Counted from the stretch's first letter, positions 34,265-43,049 are shown. The stretch is 58,164 nt of DNA from Syntrophaceae bacterium UBA2188 (GCA_002327985.1 DCVM01000174.1:1-58164), one strand, 5' to 3'. The notes: generated from the letters alone by a model not told the origin. Numbers and translations: made by a program.

Positions 34265-35497
34265 TTAGGCTTGTGCCCTGATTGATTCCATCCTCTTGGT
34301 TCTAAAATAAATCGCTAAAAAATCAGAGGTGACCTGCTTCAAATTCAGAAAAAGGTCTTCGGCCAATCCATGGGTGGCCTCTCCTCGATCAATCCCTTTT
34401 TTCATCTGCCTCAAGAGATGGGTCATCCCTTTCAACTGGCTGAATATCTCCGTTGGATCTTTCAGATCGAAATCGACTTCTTTTCCTGACTCCAAATATT
34501 TTAAACGGTTCCAAATGGCCTCTAAGAAAACCCGAAACTTTTCCGGCTCATAATATTTGTTTCCGATCAACCAACGGACAGAAAAGTCACTCATTCCCGA
34601 GGTGATAATACGAGCATTGCTCAGTTCCCTCTTCAAATCTTTCAATAACTCTCTCACCACCTCCCCTTTGATTGGATTCCCAGAAAAATCTTTTTGAGTG
34701 GTGTGAGGCCTCCCATTCTGGTTTTTGCGAATCAACTCTGTAAGAAAAAGATTACACGCTGGATAGTGAGGATGCTCGAAGTGGGGCCCAAAGATAAAGA
34801 GATGACCCTTTCCCATCGATTTTTTGGCTACGGCAATGTTTCCAATTAAAGTCTTTTCAGCCAATTCTTCTTTGACAAAAAATTTCGTCTTTCTTGTAAA
34901 ACCCTTATAAGTAGCAATGGGTTCGATATCTTCCGAGGGAAGCATCGATGGGCCCCCATAAAGAGGCGCGATGATCTCTTTTTTCCCGTCCTTCTGATAT
35001 CCGTTCACCATTTCTAAAAGGACATCCTCTCTTACAACATGAAACACAAAATCACAGCCGTAAGGACTGCAGGCAAACCTTTTGAATGAATATCGTTCGG
35101 ATTCTGAAAGTCTTCGTGAAATATTCGAGATCTTGACATTGATAAAATTAAATTGATTTAAAAAATCCATGGAGGATCTCAGCGGAAGATAGGCTCCCGC
35201 ACAGGTCCCGATATAGACCCCCCCCCCTTCTATAAAACGCCTCAATTGATCTGAGCCCTCTGCTCCAAGGCCTTCGGCAATCGCAAAGGTGTCTCCTCCT
35301 GACATGAGTAGTACGTTGATGGGTTCTAACCCGCCCGACAGGATATCTTTTTCATCAACAAAATGGACATGATAAAAACCCATTCGGTCAAGGATTTCGA
35401 CGAACCAGAGCCACGAATGGGAGGCACCTCTGCCCATATAGATGCCAATGGGGGGATCAAACGAGGTTTGGTTCCGGTATGAAATAGAAGAGGGCAT
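34265..35497 (-). CDS. BPL_N / class I glutamine amidotransferase-like protein
   Basis: A 410-residue protein. The first 240 residues match the biotin-protein-ligase N-terminal (BPL_N) GATase-like fold: GIYMGRGASHSWLWFVEILD, NVLLMSGGDTFAIAEGLG and the nucleophile elbow GTCAGAYLPL, with a late His-containing FGPHFEHPHYPA. The C-terminal 150 residues are helical and unassigned. Stand-alone BPL_N proteins have no defined substrate. It sits 9 bp after the AOR-like gene, so a joint role such as cofactor or substrate amide chemistry is possible. Confidence 0.7.
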   Translation of the reverse strand: MPSSISYRNQTSFDPPIGIYMGRGASHSWLWFVEILDRMGFYHVHFVDEKDILSGGLEPINVLLMSGGDTFAIAEGLGAEGSDQLRRFIEGGGVYIGTCAGAYLPLRSSMDFLNQFNFINVKISNISRRLSESERYSFKRFACSPYGCDFVFHVVREDVLLEMVNGYQKDGKKEIIAPLYGGPSMLPSEDIEPIATYKGFTRKTKFFVKEELAEKTLIGNIAVAKKSMGKGHLFIFGPHFEHPHYPACNLFLTELIRKNQNGRPHTTQKDFSGNPIKGEVVRELLKDLKRELSNARIITSGMSDFSVRWLIGNKYYEPEKFRVFLEAIWNRLKYLESGKEVDFDLKDPTEIFSQLKGMTHLLRQMKKGIDRGEATHGLAEDLFLNLKQVTSDFLAIYFRTKRMESIRAQA

Positions 35498-35506
35498 CTT
35501 TAAAAA

Positions 35507-36790
35507 CTATTTTAAAATATCTGCGATCACCTTGTCCAATGTCTCCGCAGTAAAGGCTAACCCGGTCCCAAGATTCGCCAGTTCAATTAATTTCTCTTCA
35601 CTCAGTTCAGGAGACATGAGGGCAAAGATGGGATGAATCCCAAAAAGATAGGCCACAGCCTGCCGTCTTTCCCATTCGTCTGTAGATAGATTGAAGCTCG
35701 GACACCAGGGGCTAAATTTCCCTTTTCCCAAACTCTCCAAAGCCCCTTTCAATCCAGAAAGGGTCTTCTTGATTTCATCAGGTTTTTTCTTGCCTGCCTT
35801 CTGGCTCAACTCCGCCACGGCGACAGCATCCATCCCATATTTCGCACTTTCCCTTAACAATGCACAGGTATCGGAAGCAGATAAACCTAATTTTTTAAAT
35901 CCCAACAAACCGTAGAGATCGGTGATGAGAAAACCAGGCTCTTCTTTATCTGTTTCCTTCAAACGTTTTGGTTCTTCATCAAGAAAAACAAAAGTATTGG
36001 TGGGGAAAGAGGTGTTGAAACAGGAGAGATGTCTATGAACGATCGGCTCCAGCCATTTTCGAATATCTTCTCCAAGCGCCGCCGATAATTCTCCAATTCC
36101 TTTTTTCCCGGCAAAAGATCCCTTCTTGATGGTTGAAAGGAGTTCTTTACACTCTCGGACAAATTCCTCGGGATCAGCAATTTCTAATAGACTCATTCCT
36201 CTTAAGGCAACCAATTTCAGTTTTTTCTGACCAAAAAGTTTGCCAAATCCCCATCGATCACCGCTGGCCCAATAGTTGATACAGACCTGACCAAAATCGG
36301 AACCCGACTCCCCTCCTTTTCCTATGCCAAGTATTTGAATGAGAGGATCTCCCATCAATTCTCGGATAAAATCGGTTGATTCCCAGACATCTTTGCCCCA
36401 AATCTCATTCGCCTCCTTAAGGTCTGCGATACCATCATGAATCCAAAGATAAACGGGTTTTGAGGAATTCCCTTTAATCACAACATAATCAAAGCCAGAA
36501 TATTTCAATTCTATCCCTGCATAGAGAGTGATGGGCGCATGACATACTTTCCCTGTAAGCGGACTCTTGGCCGTGATGATGCTCAGGGCGGAAGCTGGAA
36601 CAAGCGTCCCGGTCAATAATCCCGTCCCTAAAATAACGGGGTCTTCCTTCTGATATTCCTCATAGAGAGCTGTTGTGATCCCGGCTCCACCTATCTTCTC
36701 TTTCACCAGCTCCTTATCCAGCTCCTGGTCGGACACTTTGGAATTCGTCAAATCAACGATGGCTATTTTATTGGTTGATAAATATTCCAT
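35507..36790 (-). CDS. Aldehyde ferredoxin oxidoreductase-like protein, short and with altered cluster site
   Basis: A 427-residue relative of tungsten aldehyde ferredoxin oxidoreductases, which are about 600 residues. The N-terminal domain is well kept: EKIGGAGITTALYEE, GTGLLTGTLVPASALSI, AKSPLTGKVCHAPI and GSDFGQVCINYWASGDRWGFG. The place where C-x2-C-x3-C should bind the [4Fe-4S] cluster reads CFNTSFPT (C257 with Thr at +3 and +7), so two of three ligands are missing, and the C-terminal third is reduced. It may bind a pterin cofactor without the usual cluster, or have taken another role. It is preceded by a good AGGAGA site. Confidence 0.75.
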   Translation of the reverse strand: MEYLSTNKIAIVDLTNSKVSDQELDKELVKEKIGGAGITTALYEEYQKEDPVILGTGLLTGTLVPASALSIITAKSPLTGKVCHAPITLYAGIELKYSGFDYVVIKGNSSKPVYLWIHDGIADLKEANEIWGKDVWESTDFIRELMGDPLIQILGIGKGGESGSDFGQVCINYWASGDRWGFGKLFGQKKLKLVALRGMSLLEIADPEEFVRECKELLSTIKKGSFAGKKGIGELSAALGEDIRKWLEPIVHRHLSCFNTSFPTNTFVFLDEEPKRLKETDKEEPGFLITDLYGLLGFKKLGLSASDTCALLRESAKYGMDAVAVAELSQKAGKKKPDEIKKTLSGLKGALESLGKGKFSPWCPSFNLSTDEWERRQAVAYLFGIHPIFALMSPELSEEKLIELANLGTGLAFTAETLDKVIADILK

Positions 36791-36865
36791 CTTTTCTCTC
36801 TCCTTTAGGGAACTTCAAGACTCCCTTATTCTTATCTGTGTAATCGGCTCCTAATCGGTGTAATC

Positions 36866-36892
36866 AGAGATTTCGCATTTCGAGAAATCTCT
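36866..36892 (-). repeat. Hairpin directly after the ferredoxin gene
   Basis: AGAGATTTC (36866-36874) pairs with GAAATCTCT (36884-36892), starting five bases past the ferredoxin stop. The flanking GTGTAATC sequence (36.83-36.86 kb) matches that next to the hairpin at 40891-40919. It may mark an mRNA 3' end or attenuate into the AOR-like gene. Confidence 0.55.
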
Positions 36893-36896
36893 TTGA

Positions 36897-37259
36897 TTAA
36901 CCCAATGAAATCGCATCTGCTGGACAGAATTGAAGACACAACGGTCCATCCTCCCGATCACTACACAGGTCACAGGGCTCTCTGAGTAACAGTGGCTTGG
37001 CTGAGGCATCTTCTTTCCCTTTGCTTTGATCTGCCTCTCCACCAGAACCGAGTTTTCTAACCTCCAATCCTTCTGGCCTCGCGATAACCAGGTTCTCTTC
37101 CTCCTTTAGAACGACGGCTGAATAATCCCTCTTTTCTCTTCCCCGCGTAACCATGATACAGGATGAAAGTAATGCAAATCCGTCATCCCGATGGTAACCA
37201 CAGGCCATTTCACAAGCCATACATGAAACACATTTTTTTGGATCAACTTTAATTCCCAT
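36897..37259 (-). CDS. 4Fe-4S ferredoxin-like subunit (AOR-associated)
   Basis: A 120-residue protein. The N-terminal cluster site is C10-x2-C13-x2-C16-x3-C20 (CVSCMACEMAC); the C-terminal site reads CDLCSDREDG...CLQFCP, giving the remaining ligands of a two-cluster HycB/CooF-like ferredoxin with a Lys/Glu/Gly-rich insert between. It would carry electrons to or from the AOR-like protein. First gene of the redox operon, with GGAG upstream. Confidence 0.85.
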   Translation of the reverse strand: MGIKVDPKKCVSCMACEMACGYHRDDGFALLSSCIMVTRGREKRDYSAVVLKEEENLVIARPEGLEVRKLGSGGEADQSKGKEDASAKPLLLREPCDLCSDREDGPLCLQFCPADAISLG

Positions 37260-37396
37260 ACTGAATCTCCTCGCTTTTAATTAAATCCTCATTGATTAAT
37301 TCAACAAAATGAATGTTAGAATGATGAATTTTTTGGGAAGGCTGAAACAAGAATGCATCTCGCTTATTTTTGTATAAAACTTAATGAAGTGGGGTT

Positions 37397-37455
37397 ATCT
37401 TATCCAAAACTGATTGGTGATGTCAAGGAAAATATCATAAATATTATAATGATTC
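37397..37455 (-). promoter_or_regulatory. Promoter B of the redox operon (twin of promoter A at 22.7 kb)
   Basis: Minus-strand TTGACA (37426-37421), an 18-bp spacer and TAAGAT (37402-37397), the same hexamers and spacing as promoter A. The spacer has AATCAGTT where A has AACCGGTT. The block 37429-37450 is identical to 22754-22775. The predicted start leaves a leader of about 130 bases before the ferredoxin gene. The rest of the 37260-37657 gap shows no gene. Confidence 0.75.
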
Positions 37456-37657
37456 CTCCTCAACTGGATTAGTTAATTAAATTAAAGTGTTACATTGATA
37501 CTGTGAACATTTTATTTGTGTATTGACTCTTTTTGATGTCGGGATGAGCTGGCAATTGAAGGATTTACATTGTATGAAAATTTCTGAATCACGGGGTCTT
37601 TTTCTGTGAACCGTTTATAGAGCGAATCTAAGAAAACTTAAAAAACTTAAAAATGGG

Positions 37658-37686
37658 TTGTCTCCTCGCCCATCTTTTTTTATAAT
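37658..37686 (+). promoter_or_regulatory. Sigma-70 promoter of the zinc-ribbon gene, probably leaderless
   Basis: TTGTCT (37658-37663), exactly 17 bp, then a perfect TATAAT (37681-37686). The ATG at 37694 lies 7 bases past the -10, so transcription would start at or next to the start codon; there is no Shine-Dalgarno sequence. Confidence 0.7.
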
Positions 37687-37693
37687 AATAGAG

Positions 37694-37897
37694 ATGAGGA
37701 AATCCAGTTTCGAAGAGTTCGAGGCAATTTCCCTTTACTGTCCCAGGTGTAAGGTTGCCGTGCCAGTAAGAAAGAGATTGCTTCTGGTCTTGCCCGAAGG
37801 TGATCAATATGAATACCTCTGTGCCTACTGTTCCTCCTCGGTGGGAACAAAACTTGACAAAAATGCCCCTCCAATCGAACTGATTTTGAAGCCCTGA
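37694..37897 (+). CDS. Small zinc-ribbon protein
   Basis: A 67-residue protein with two CxxC knuckles (CPRC and CAYC, about 30 residues apart), the pattern of a zinc ribbon. The start is the ATG at 37694, fixed by a strong promoter that ends 7 bases upstream. It is the only plus-strand gene between 4 and 43.8 kb and faces the deacetylase gene tail to tail. No function is assigned. Confidence 0.7.
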   Translation: MRKSSFEEFEAISLYCPRCKVAVPVRKRLLLVLPEGDQYEYLCAYCSSSVGTKLDKNAPPIELILKP

Positions 37898-37966
37898 GCC
37901 CTTCAAATGACTTATCCATGGCCAACGGGTTACCCCTGCCTAACGGCAGGCAATATTTCAGTCTTT

Positions 37967-39103
37967 CTATTCGATTAAAGCGGAGAGGGGAACGATCTCG
38001 ATCCCCTTCTCCTTCATCTTGGGAACCATCTTTTTGAGGGATTTGACTGTGTTGGGATGGGGATGGCCAATCCCAATTGCTTTCCCTCTGGAGAGAGAAA
38101 TTTGGATGAGTTGTTCCAGCTTCTGTTTGATATCTTCTTCGTCTGACGAATGGTCGATGAAAAGGCTCCTCTCCATGGCCCTTAACCCCACAGAATGAGC
38201 GATTTGGAGACCCATTGTTTGAGCCGTTGTACGACTGTCTAAAAAGAAAAGGCCTCTTCTCTTCAATTCAGAAAAAACGATTTTTAATGCCTCAGGGTCT
38301 TCCATCAATCGAGACCCCATGTGATTGCTCACCCCTCTGATGTAAGGAACGGCCTCTATATTTGTTGAAAGTTGGCTAAGTAATTGGGCTTCATCCATCT
38401 CTTGAAGCAGAACTCCCTCACCCGGTTTGACCTGTGGATAGCCATGGGGTTCCATAGGAAGATGAAGGATGACCTCCTTTCCCTTCCGATGAGCATCTTC
38501 AGCAAGGGTTTTAGAATAAGGGGTGAAAGGAAGGATAGAAAAGGTGATAGGGAAATCCCAGCGAAGGAGTTCTTGAGAAATTTTACTTTCTCCCCCGAGG
38601 TCATCCATCACAATAGCAATCTTGGGGCGAAGAGCTGATTTCAGGGTCGGTGCGATGGAGGAGGTAAAAGTAAGCTGATGGGTCACTCGATCCAAAACCT
38701 TGACTTTTAATTGGAGGGCACCCTCTATTTGTGAGGAGTGAATGGTAATGGGTTTGCCAAGGGTGGACAGGGTTCGTTTAATATTCCCTTCAATTTGAGA
38801 GAAAGGAAGGGAGGGAGGCACTTGTACCTTTATCGAGGATTGTTCCCAAGTCAGGCCTCTCTCTTTTTTTAAAGAGGACTGATAAAGAAGGATACTCTTT
38901 TTTGGAATTCCTAATTCGTAAAGTTGGCTTTGGATGATTTGATGGACCTGGTAAACTTTTTGAGAAAAAGCCTCCTGAGAGAGAGGTTTTTCTCGTGTTA
39001 GATAGGTATAGCCACCAAAGGTCAGAAGGACACCGAGGAGGAAGGGAAGGAGGTATCTGATCCAACCCCTTGATCCTCCTCGCCTGTGTGGTTTTTTAGG
39101 CAT
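37967..39103 (-). CDS. Divergent polysaccharide deacetylase family protein
   Basis: A 378-residue protein with an N-terminal membrane anchor (RYLLPFLLGVLLTFGGYTYL), a low-complexity linker region and a C-terminal divergent polysaccharide deacetylase (YibQ-like) domain: KIAIVMDDLGG, TFSILPFTPYSKTLAEDAHR, EVILHLPMEPHGYPQ and the closing GKAIGIGHPHPNTVKSL. It is thought to act on cell-wall glycans in the periplasm. Its place next to CtpA, EnvC and FtsEX is the usual one in this bacterial group. Confidence 0.88.
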   Translation of the reverse strand: MPKKPHRRGGSRGWIRYLLPFLLGVLLTFGGYTYLTREKPLSQEAFSQKVYQVHQIIQSQLYELGIPKKSILLYQSSLKKERGLTWEQSSIKVQVPPSLPFSQIEGNIKRTLSTLGKPITIHSSQIEGALQLKVKVLDRVTHQLTFTSSIAPTLKSALRPKIAIVMDDLGGESKISQELLRWDFPITFSILPFTPYSKTLAEDAHRKGKEVILHLPMEPHGYPQVKPGEGVLLQEMDEAQLLSQLSTNIEAVPYIRGVSNHMGSRLMEDPEALKIVFSELKRRGLFFLDSRTTAQTMGLQIAHSVGLRAMERSLFIDHSSDEEDIKQKLEQLIQISLSRGKAIGIGHPHPNTVKSLKKMVPKMKEKGIEIVPLSALIE

Positions 39104-39114
39104 TCAACCCTTTT

Positions 39115-39370
39115 GGGTTAAGAGCACGGCTATCAAGCCCGTTTTAAATAGATAGTCAAACGGTTATGGGCGACGATGCTCGTACCTGCCCGCCATTGCC
39201 AGCTTGCCTGCATTATCAGTGGTTGACAGTCGAGCTAGCTTGCCAGCCGATCTCAGCCTTGTGGCCATTGGCGTTGGCAGGCGGGTCGAAGCCCGAAACT
39301 TGATGCTGGATGCTCGGGTTTCAAGTTTCGAAACACGAACATTGATACGAGCTTCAACAACGATAAACGT
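39115..39370. repeat. Long imperfect palindrome, copy 4 of the family
   Basis: It fills the 271-bp gap between the deacetylase and CtpA genes. The left part carries AACGGTTATGGGCGACGATG and the right part ATACGAGCTTCAACAACG, which pair with mismatches and match the inner arms at 17.08 and 20.85 kb. An internal GCCAGCTTGCCTGC / GCCAACGCCAATGG-like stretch is extra. Confidence 0.5.
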
Positions 39371-39374
39371 TAAA

Positions 39375-40742
39375 CTAACCCTGTTTCCCTTTGATAATAT
39401 TTTTAAAAATATCCCAACTCTTGAGGAGCTCCAGAGCCCGTTCTAATTGATGATCAATAGGTTTCTTTTCCTTGATCTCCTCCTTCTTTACCTCCTCCTT
39501 CTTTACCTCTTCCTTCTTTGGTTTTTCTTTCTCCTTGGGAACCCCCTTCTCCATATCCTCCAGATGTCTCTCCAAATCCTTCTCGGCAGGAAATTTGGGG
39601 GGGACCACTTCCTTTCCCTCTTCAGGCTTTAAAGGTTTGACAATGATATCAGGGACAATTCCCTTGGCCTGGATGGAACGACCACTGGGGGTATAATATC
39701 TTGCAGTGGTCAGCCTCAATCCTGATCCATCCTTTAAGGGAATAATCGTTTGAACCGATCCTTTTCCAAAGGTCTGAGTCCCAACGATCATGCCACGACT
39801 CTGATCCTGAATGGCACCTGCCACGATCTCTGAACCGCTTGCGCTTCCGCCATTGACCAAGACAACGACCGGATAACGTCCTAAATTTCCATTGGGGTGA
39901 GCATAAAATTTCATTTTCTGCTCTTCTTTTCTTCCTTCCATAGAGCAAATCAGACCCGAATCGATGAAGCGGTCTGATATTTTAATGGCTTGATCCAATA
40001 GGCCTCCGGGGTTATTCCGAAGATCGAGGATCAACCCCTTAATGGCTCCCTTGCTTTCGCCCTCCAATGCCTTCATCGCTTTCTCAAAGTCAGCATCTGT
40101 TTTTTCTTGAAATTGGGAGATGCGAATATACCCGTAATGTTTTTCAAACAATTCATGGCGGACGCTTCGAATAGGAATGACATCCCGGATCAGCGTGTAA
40201 TCTCTGGGTTTGGTAAAACCCTCCCGCATAATGGTAATGGTGACCTTGGTTCCTCTCGGACCCCGCAATCGTTTCACGCTATCTATAAGAGTAAAATTCT
40301 TCGTGGACTCTCCCTCGATCTTAATAATTTGATCTCCGGCCATGATTCCAGATTTGTAGGCCGGCGTATCTTCGATGGGGGAGACTACGGTAAGAATTCC
40401 ATCCTTAATCGTGATCTCGATGCCCAATCCTTCAAACCGACCTTTTGTTTCCTCCTGCATCTCCCTATACATATTGGGTGGCATGAAGGTGGTATGAGGA
40501 TCTAAGGTTTCCAACATCCCCTTGATCGCCCCGTAGATCAGGTCTTTGGATTTTGTTTCCTCGACATAATCCCTTTGGATGAGACCGATGACATCCGTCA
40601 GCACTTTCAGGTCTTCATACATGCTATTGGAACGGGCTGAAACTTTTTGTGATTGGCCCGACCCGATGAGGACTCCGACAAGGAAGACCGTAAAGATCAC
40701 CAAAACCATTTTTAAATTTCCTATTTTTTTCCATTGAAACAT
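39375..40742 (-). CDS. ctpA: Carboxy-terminal processing peptidase (S41, CtpA)
   Basis: A 455-residue periplasmic serine peptidase. After a signal anchor it has a PDZ domain (GLGIEITIKDGILTVVSPIE; GDQIIKIEGES) and the S41 catalytic domain with the Ser in NGGSASGSEIVAGA and the Lys in TFGKGSVQT. The C-terminal tail is a Lys/Glu-rich repeat (KKEEVKKEEVKKEE). It trims or degrades periplasmic proteins, often cell-wall hydrolases. Confidence 0.95.
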   Translation of the reverse strand: MFQWKKIGNLKMVLVIFTVFLVGVLIGSGQSQKVSARSNSMYEDLKVLTDVIGLIQRDYVEETKSKDLIYGAIKGMLETLDPHTTFMPPNMYREMQEETKGRFEGLGIEITIKDGILTVVSPIEDTPAYKSGIMAGDQIIKIEGESTKNFTLIDSVKRLRGPRGTKVTITIMREGFTKPRDYTLIRDVIPIRSVRHELFEKHYGYIRISQFQEKTDADFEKAMKALEGESKGAIKGLILDLRNNPGGLLDQAIKISDRFIDSGLICSMEGRKEEQKMKFYAHPNGNLGRYPVVVLVNGGSASGSEIVAGAIQDQSRGMIVGTQTFGKGSVQTIIPLKDGSGLRLTTARYYTPSGRSIQAKGIVPDIIVKPLKPEEGKEVVPPKFPAEKDLERHLEDMEKGVPKEKEKPKKEEVKKEEVKKEEIKEKKPIDHQLERALELLKSWDIFKNIIKGKQG

Positions 40743-40890
40743 ATCTTCCTCCTTTATGAGGTCTCTGGAAAACTCTTAGACCCTTCGTCAAAGCCCTCTG
40801 ATTACTCAGATCTCAAAAAATGATCACACGGATTTTTCTTTATTTCAATTCCTTTCTTATCTATGTAATCGCTTGATAATCGGTGTAATC

Positions 40891-40919
40891 AGAGATTTCT
40901 GCCTTTATCAGAAATCTCT
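40891..40919 (-). repeat. Hairpin abutting the envC stop codon
   Basis: AGAGATTTCTG (40891-40901) pairs perfectly with CAGAAATCTCT (40909-40919), a 7-base loop between, and the stem starts at the base after the TAA stop. GTGTAATC-type repeats continue to about 40.80 kb. The same arrangement follows the ferredoxin gene at 36.87 kb. Confidence 0.6.
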
Positions 40920-42137
40920 TTAGTGTCCCTTCTTTCCTTTTTTACTCTCCTCCGGAAGGGAAACAACGCGATCTAAATGAGAGAGCCATTCCATCGGATC
41001 CTGGGATTTCCCGTGACGACGAATTTCAAAATAGAGACAAGGACCTTTCAACGACCCTGCACTTCCCACCAGGGCAATCGGTTCTCCCTGTGATACCGAT
41101 TCTCCTGGCTTTTTCAATAATTCGGAACAGTAACCGGAAACGGTAAAGGTATGATCCCCATGATCGATGATCACAATATTCCCAAACCCCTTAAACCAAT
41201 CGGCATAAAGGATCTTCCCGGGGAGGACCGCTCGAACCTCAGCTCCCATCGGAGCTTTAATTTCAACTCCATTTTGTCCCTTCTCTTTAAATAAACTGAG
41301 TATTTTCCCTTGGACAGGAGGGTCTAACTTTCCCTTGAGAGTCTCGTATCTCGGTTTTCCGTGAGCCAGAAGGCTCTTTTCCCGCTCCAGTTTATCCACA
41401 AACGTTTGAAGATTTTTGGCCCTCTCCTCTAATTCCCCAATCAGTTTCTGGTAGACCACCTTTTGATTCTGAATGGACTTGAGCAGTTTCTGCTTTTCCT
41501 CCTTGACCTGTTTGATTTCCTTTTTCTTCTTTTCAATCTCAGAAATATTTCGTTGCCATTGGAATTGGTCCTGAATCAACTCCTCCTGATATCGCTCTTT
41601 CAAAACCATTTGATAACGATAAGTCTCGACCAGGCCAGCATCGTAATCAATAATCACCCTTAAATATTTATCAAGCTTCAATAAATCGGGATACGTTTGT
41701 GAACTGAAGAGGAGTCCTTCCGCAGGAATCCTTCCCATCTTATAAAGGGCGATCAGCCTTGAAAAGAGTTCCTCTTGGGTGCGCTTTATTCCCTGGCTGA
41801 GCGTGACGATATGGTGTTTTGTCTGATGAAGCCTCTCGCGTGTCTGGCCCAACTGCATCTCCATCCGTGTTAATTCTCTCTCCCTCTGATAAAGTTCGAC
41901 GTCGAGGAGATGGAGGGTTCCCAGGATGGTGGATTCTTTCCCACGGACTTCCTTTTCCTTTTCCTTGGTTAAGTTAATTTGTTTTTTAATATCTTTGAGA
42001 TCCTTCTTTTTTTGCGTAATGTCCTTATCAATCTGATCCGTTCGGGCGGCCCAAAGGTCAGGTATCCCGAAGGTGAACAACCACCCTATTAGGAAGCATC
42101 CGACCCATCTCCATCGTCTACGCAAAGATCTTTTCAT
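40920..42137 (-). CDS. envC: EnvC-like murein hydrolase activator
   Basis: A 405-residue protein with a signal peptide, a long coiled coil (about residues 30-260) and a C-terminal LytM/M23 domain. Zinc ligands are lost: the usual GPHLHFEI reads GPCLYFEI and the YAHL position reads SGYCSEL. This matches EnvC, which does not cut peptidoglycan itself but activates amidases under control of FtsEX. The start overlaps the ftsX stop by 4 bp. Confidence 0.88.
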   Translation of the reverse strand: MKRSLRRRWRWVGCFLIGWLFTFGIPDLWAARTDQIDKDITQKKKDLKDIKKQINLTKEKEKEVRGKESTILGTLHLLDVELYQRERELTRMEMQLGQTRERLHQTKHHIVTLSQGIKRTQEELFSRLIALYKMGRIPAEGLLFSSQTYPDLLKLDKYLRVIIDYDAGLVETYRYQMVLKERYQEELIQDQFQWQRNISEIEKKKKEIKQVKEEKQKLLKSIQNQKVVYQKLIGELEERAKNLQTFVDKLEREKSLLAHGKPRYETLKGKLDPPVQGKILSLFKEKGQNGVEIKAPMGAEVRAVLPGKILYADWFKGFGNIVIIDHGDHTFTVSGYCSELLKKPGESVSQGEPIALVGSAGSLKGPCLYFEIRRHGKSQDPMEWLSHLDRVVSLPEESKKGKKGH

Positions 42138-43033
42138 TTATACTGCAGAACCCTCATCGATGCAACGATACTACCAAAAAAACCAAGAATCATCCCTCCT
42201 AATAATATCCAAACGGTGGTTTTGGCGGGCAAAAAAAGAACTGGAATTTTTGCCAACCAAGCCTGGATCGATGGAGGGAGGTTGAAAAAGAGTCCCTGAT
42301 GTAATAAGAAGAGAAAAAGAATCGCCAGCCCTCCACCGAGGAGACCTTGAATCAATCCCTCCACATAGAAGGGAACCCGAATAAAAGCAGGGCTCGCACC
42401 CATCCACTGCATAACTTCGATCTCCTCCCGTCGGGAGGAGATGGTTAACTGAAGGGTATGGGAGGTGATGAACACGATGGCGATGAGAAGGAGGCCCCCC
42501 AGGATCCATTGAGTCAGGCGTAAGATATGGATGAGAACCGAGAAGGTCTCCACCCACTCCTGGCCATATTGAATTTCTTCGAATTGTGGTATCTTTTTTA
42601 ATTGGGCGACGACTTCTTTAATCTTTGTGGAATTTCGGTATTCCTTTTTCAATTGAATTTCCAAAGAAGCCGGCAGGACCGCTGGTTGAATCCCTTCGAG
42701 GAGGTTCTTCTGTCGGCCCAACTTCATTTCCATGAAATCCATCGCATCATAGGGAGAAACATATCTGAGGGTCTCCACTCCTTCGAGGAGGCGAGTCTTA
42801 CTCAAAAGGGCCTCTACCTCACTGGAAGGAGTTCCCCGCTTCAGGTAGGCAATCACCTCAATTTTGTCTTCCCAAAGGTTGAAGAAGTTCGTCAGATTGT
42901 AGGCAAGCAGGGTGAAGGTCGAGAAGATGAGCATCGAGATGGCAATGATGCCGATGGTGATGAGATTCGAGAACAAATTTCCCATCATATTACGAAAAGT
43001 CCGTCTCATCATATCCTGGAGAAAAAATATCAT
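42134..43033 (-). CDS. ftsX: Cell division protein FtsX
   Basis: A 299-residue membrane protein with four helices: one near the N-terminus (SNLITIGIIAISMLIFSTFT), a periplasmic domain with PYDAMDFMEMKLG, and three C-terminal helices. The start at 43033 has GGTAGGGA upstream and lies 16 bases after ftsE; a longer frame would overlap ftsE. It couples ATP hydrolysis by FtsE to activation of EnvC. Confidence 0.9.
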   Translation of the reverse strand: MIFFLQDMMRRTFRNMMGNLFSNLITIGIIAISMLIFSTFTLLAYNLTNFFNLWEDKIEVIAYLKRGTPSSEVEALLSKTRLLEGVETLRYVSPYDAMDFMEMKLGRQKNLLEGIQPAVLPASLEIQLKKEYRNSTKIKEVVAQLKKIPQFEEIQYGQEWVETFSVLIHILRLTQWILGGLLLIAIVFITSHTLQLTISSRREEIEVMQWMGASPAFIRVPFYVEGLIQGLLGGGLAILFLFLLHQGLFFNLPPSIQAWLAKIPVLFLPAKTTVWILLGGMILGFFGSIVASMRVLQYK

Positions 43034-43049
43034 TTCCCTACCTTTGCTC

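Noticed and set aside
37260..37657. Gene or riboswitch in the long leader of the redox operon
   Set aside because: No open frame with a start and ribosome site and no recognisable cobalamin or other riboswitch core; it is explained by the promoter and a leader.
40920..41330. Active M23 peptidase
   Set aside because: The zinc-binding His residues are replaced, so it is an EnvC-type activator and not a hydrolase.
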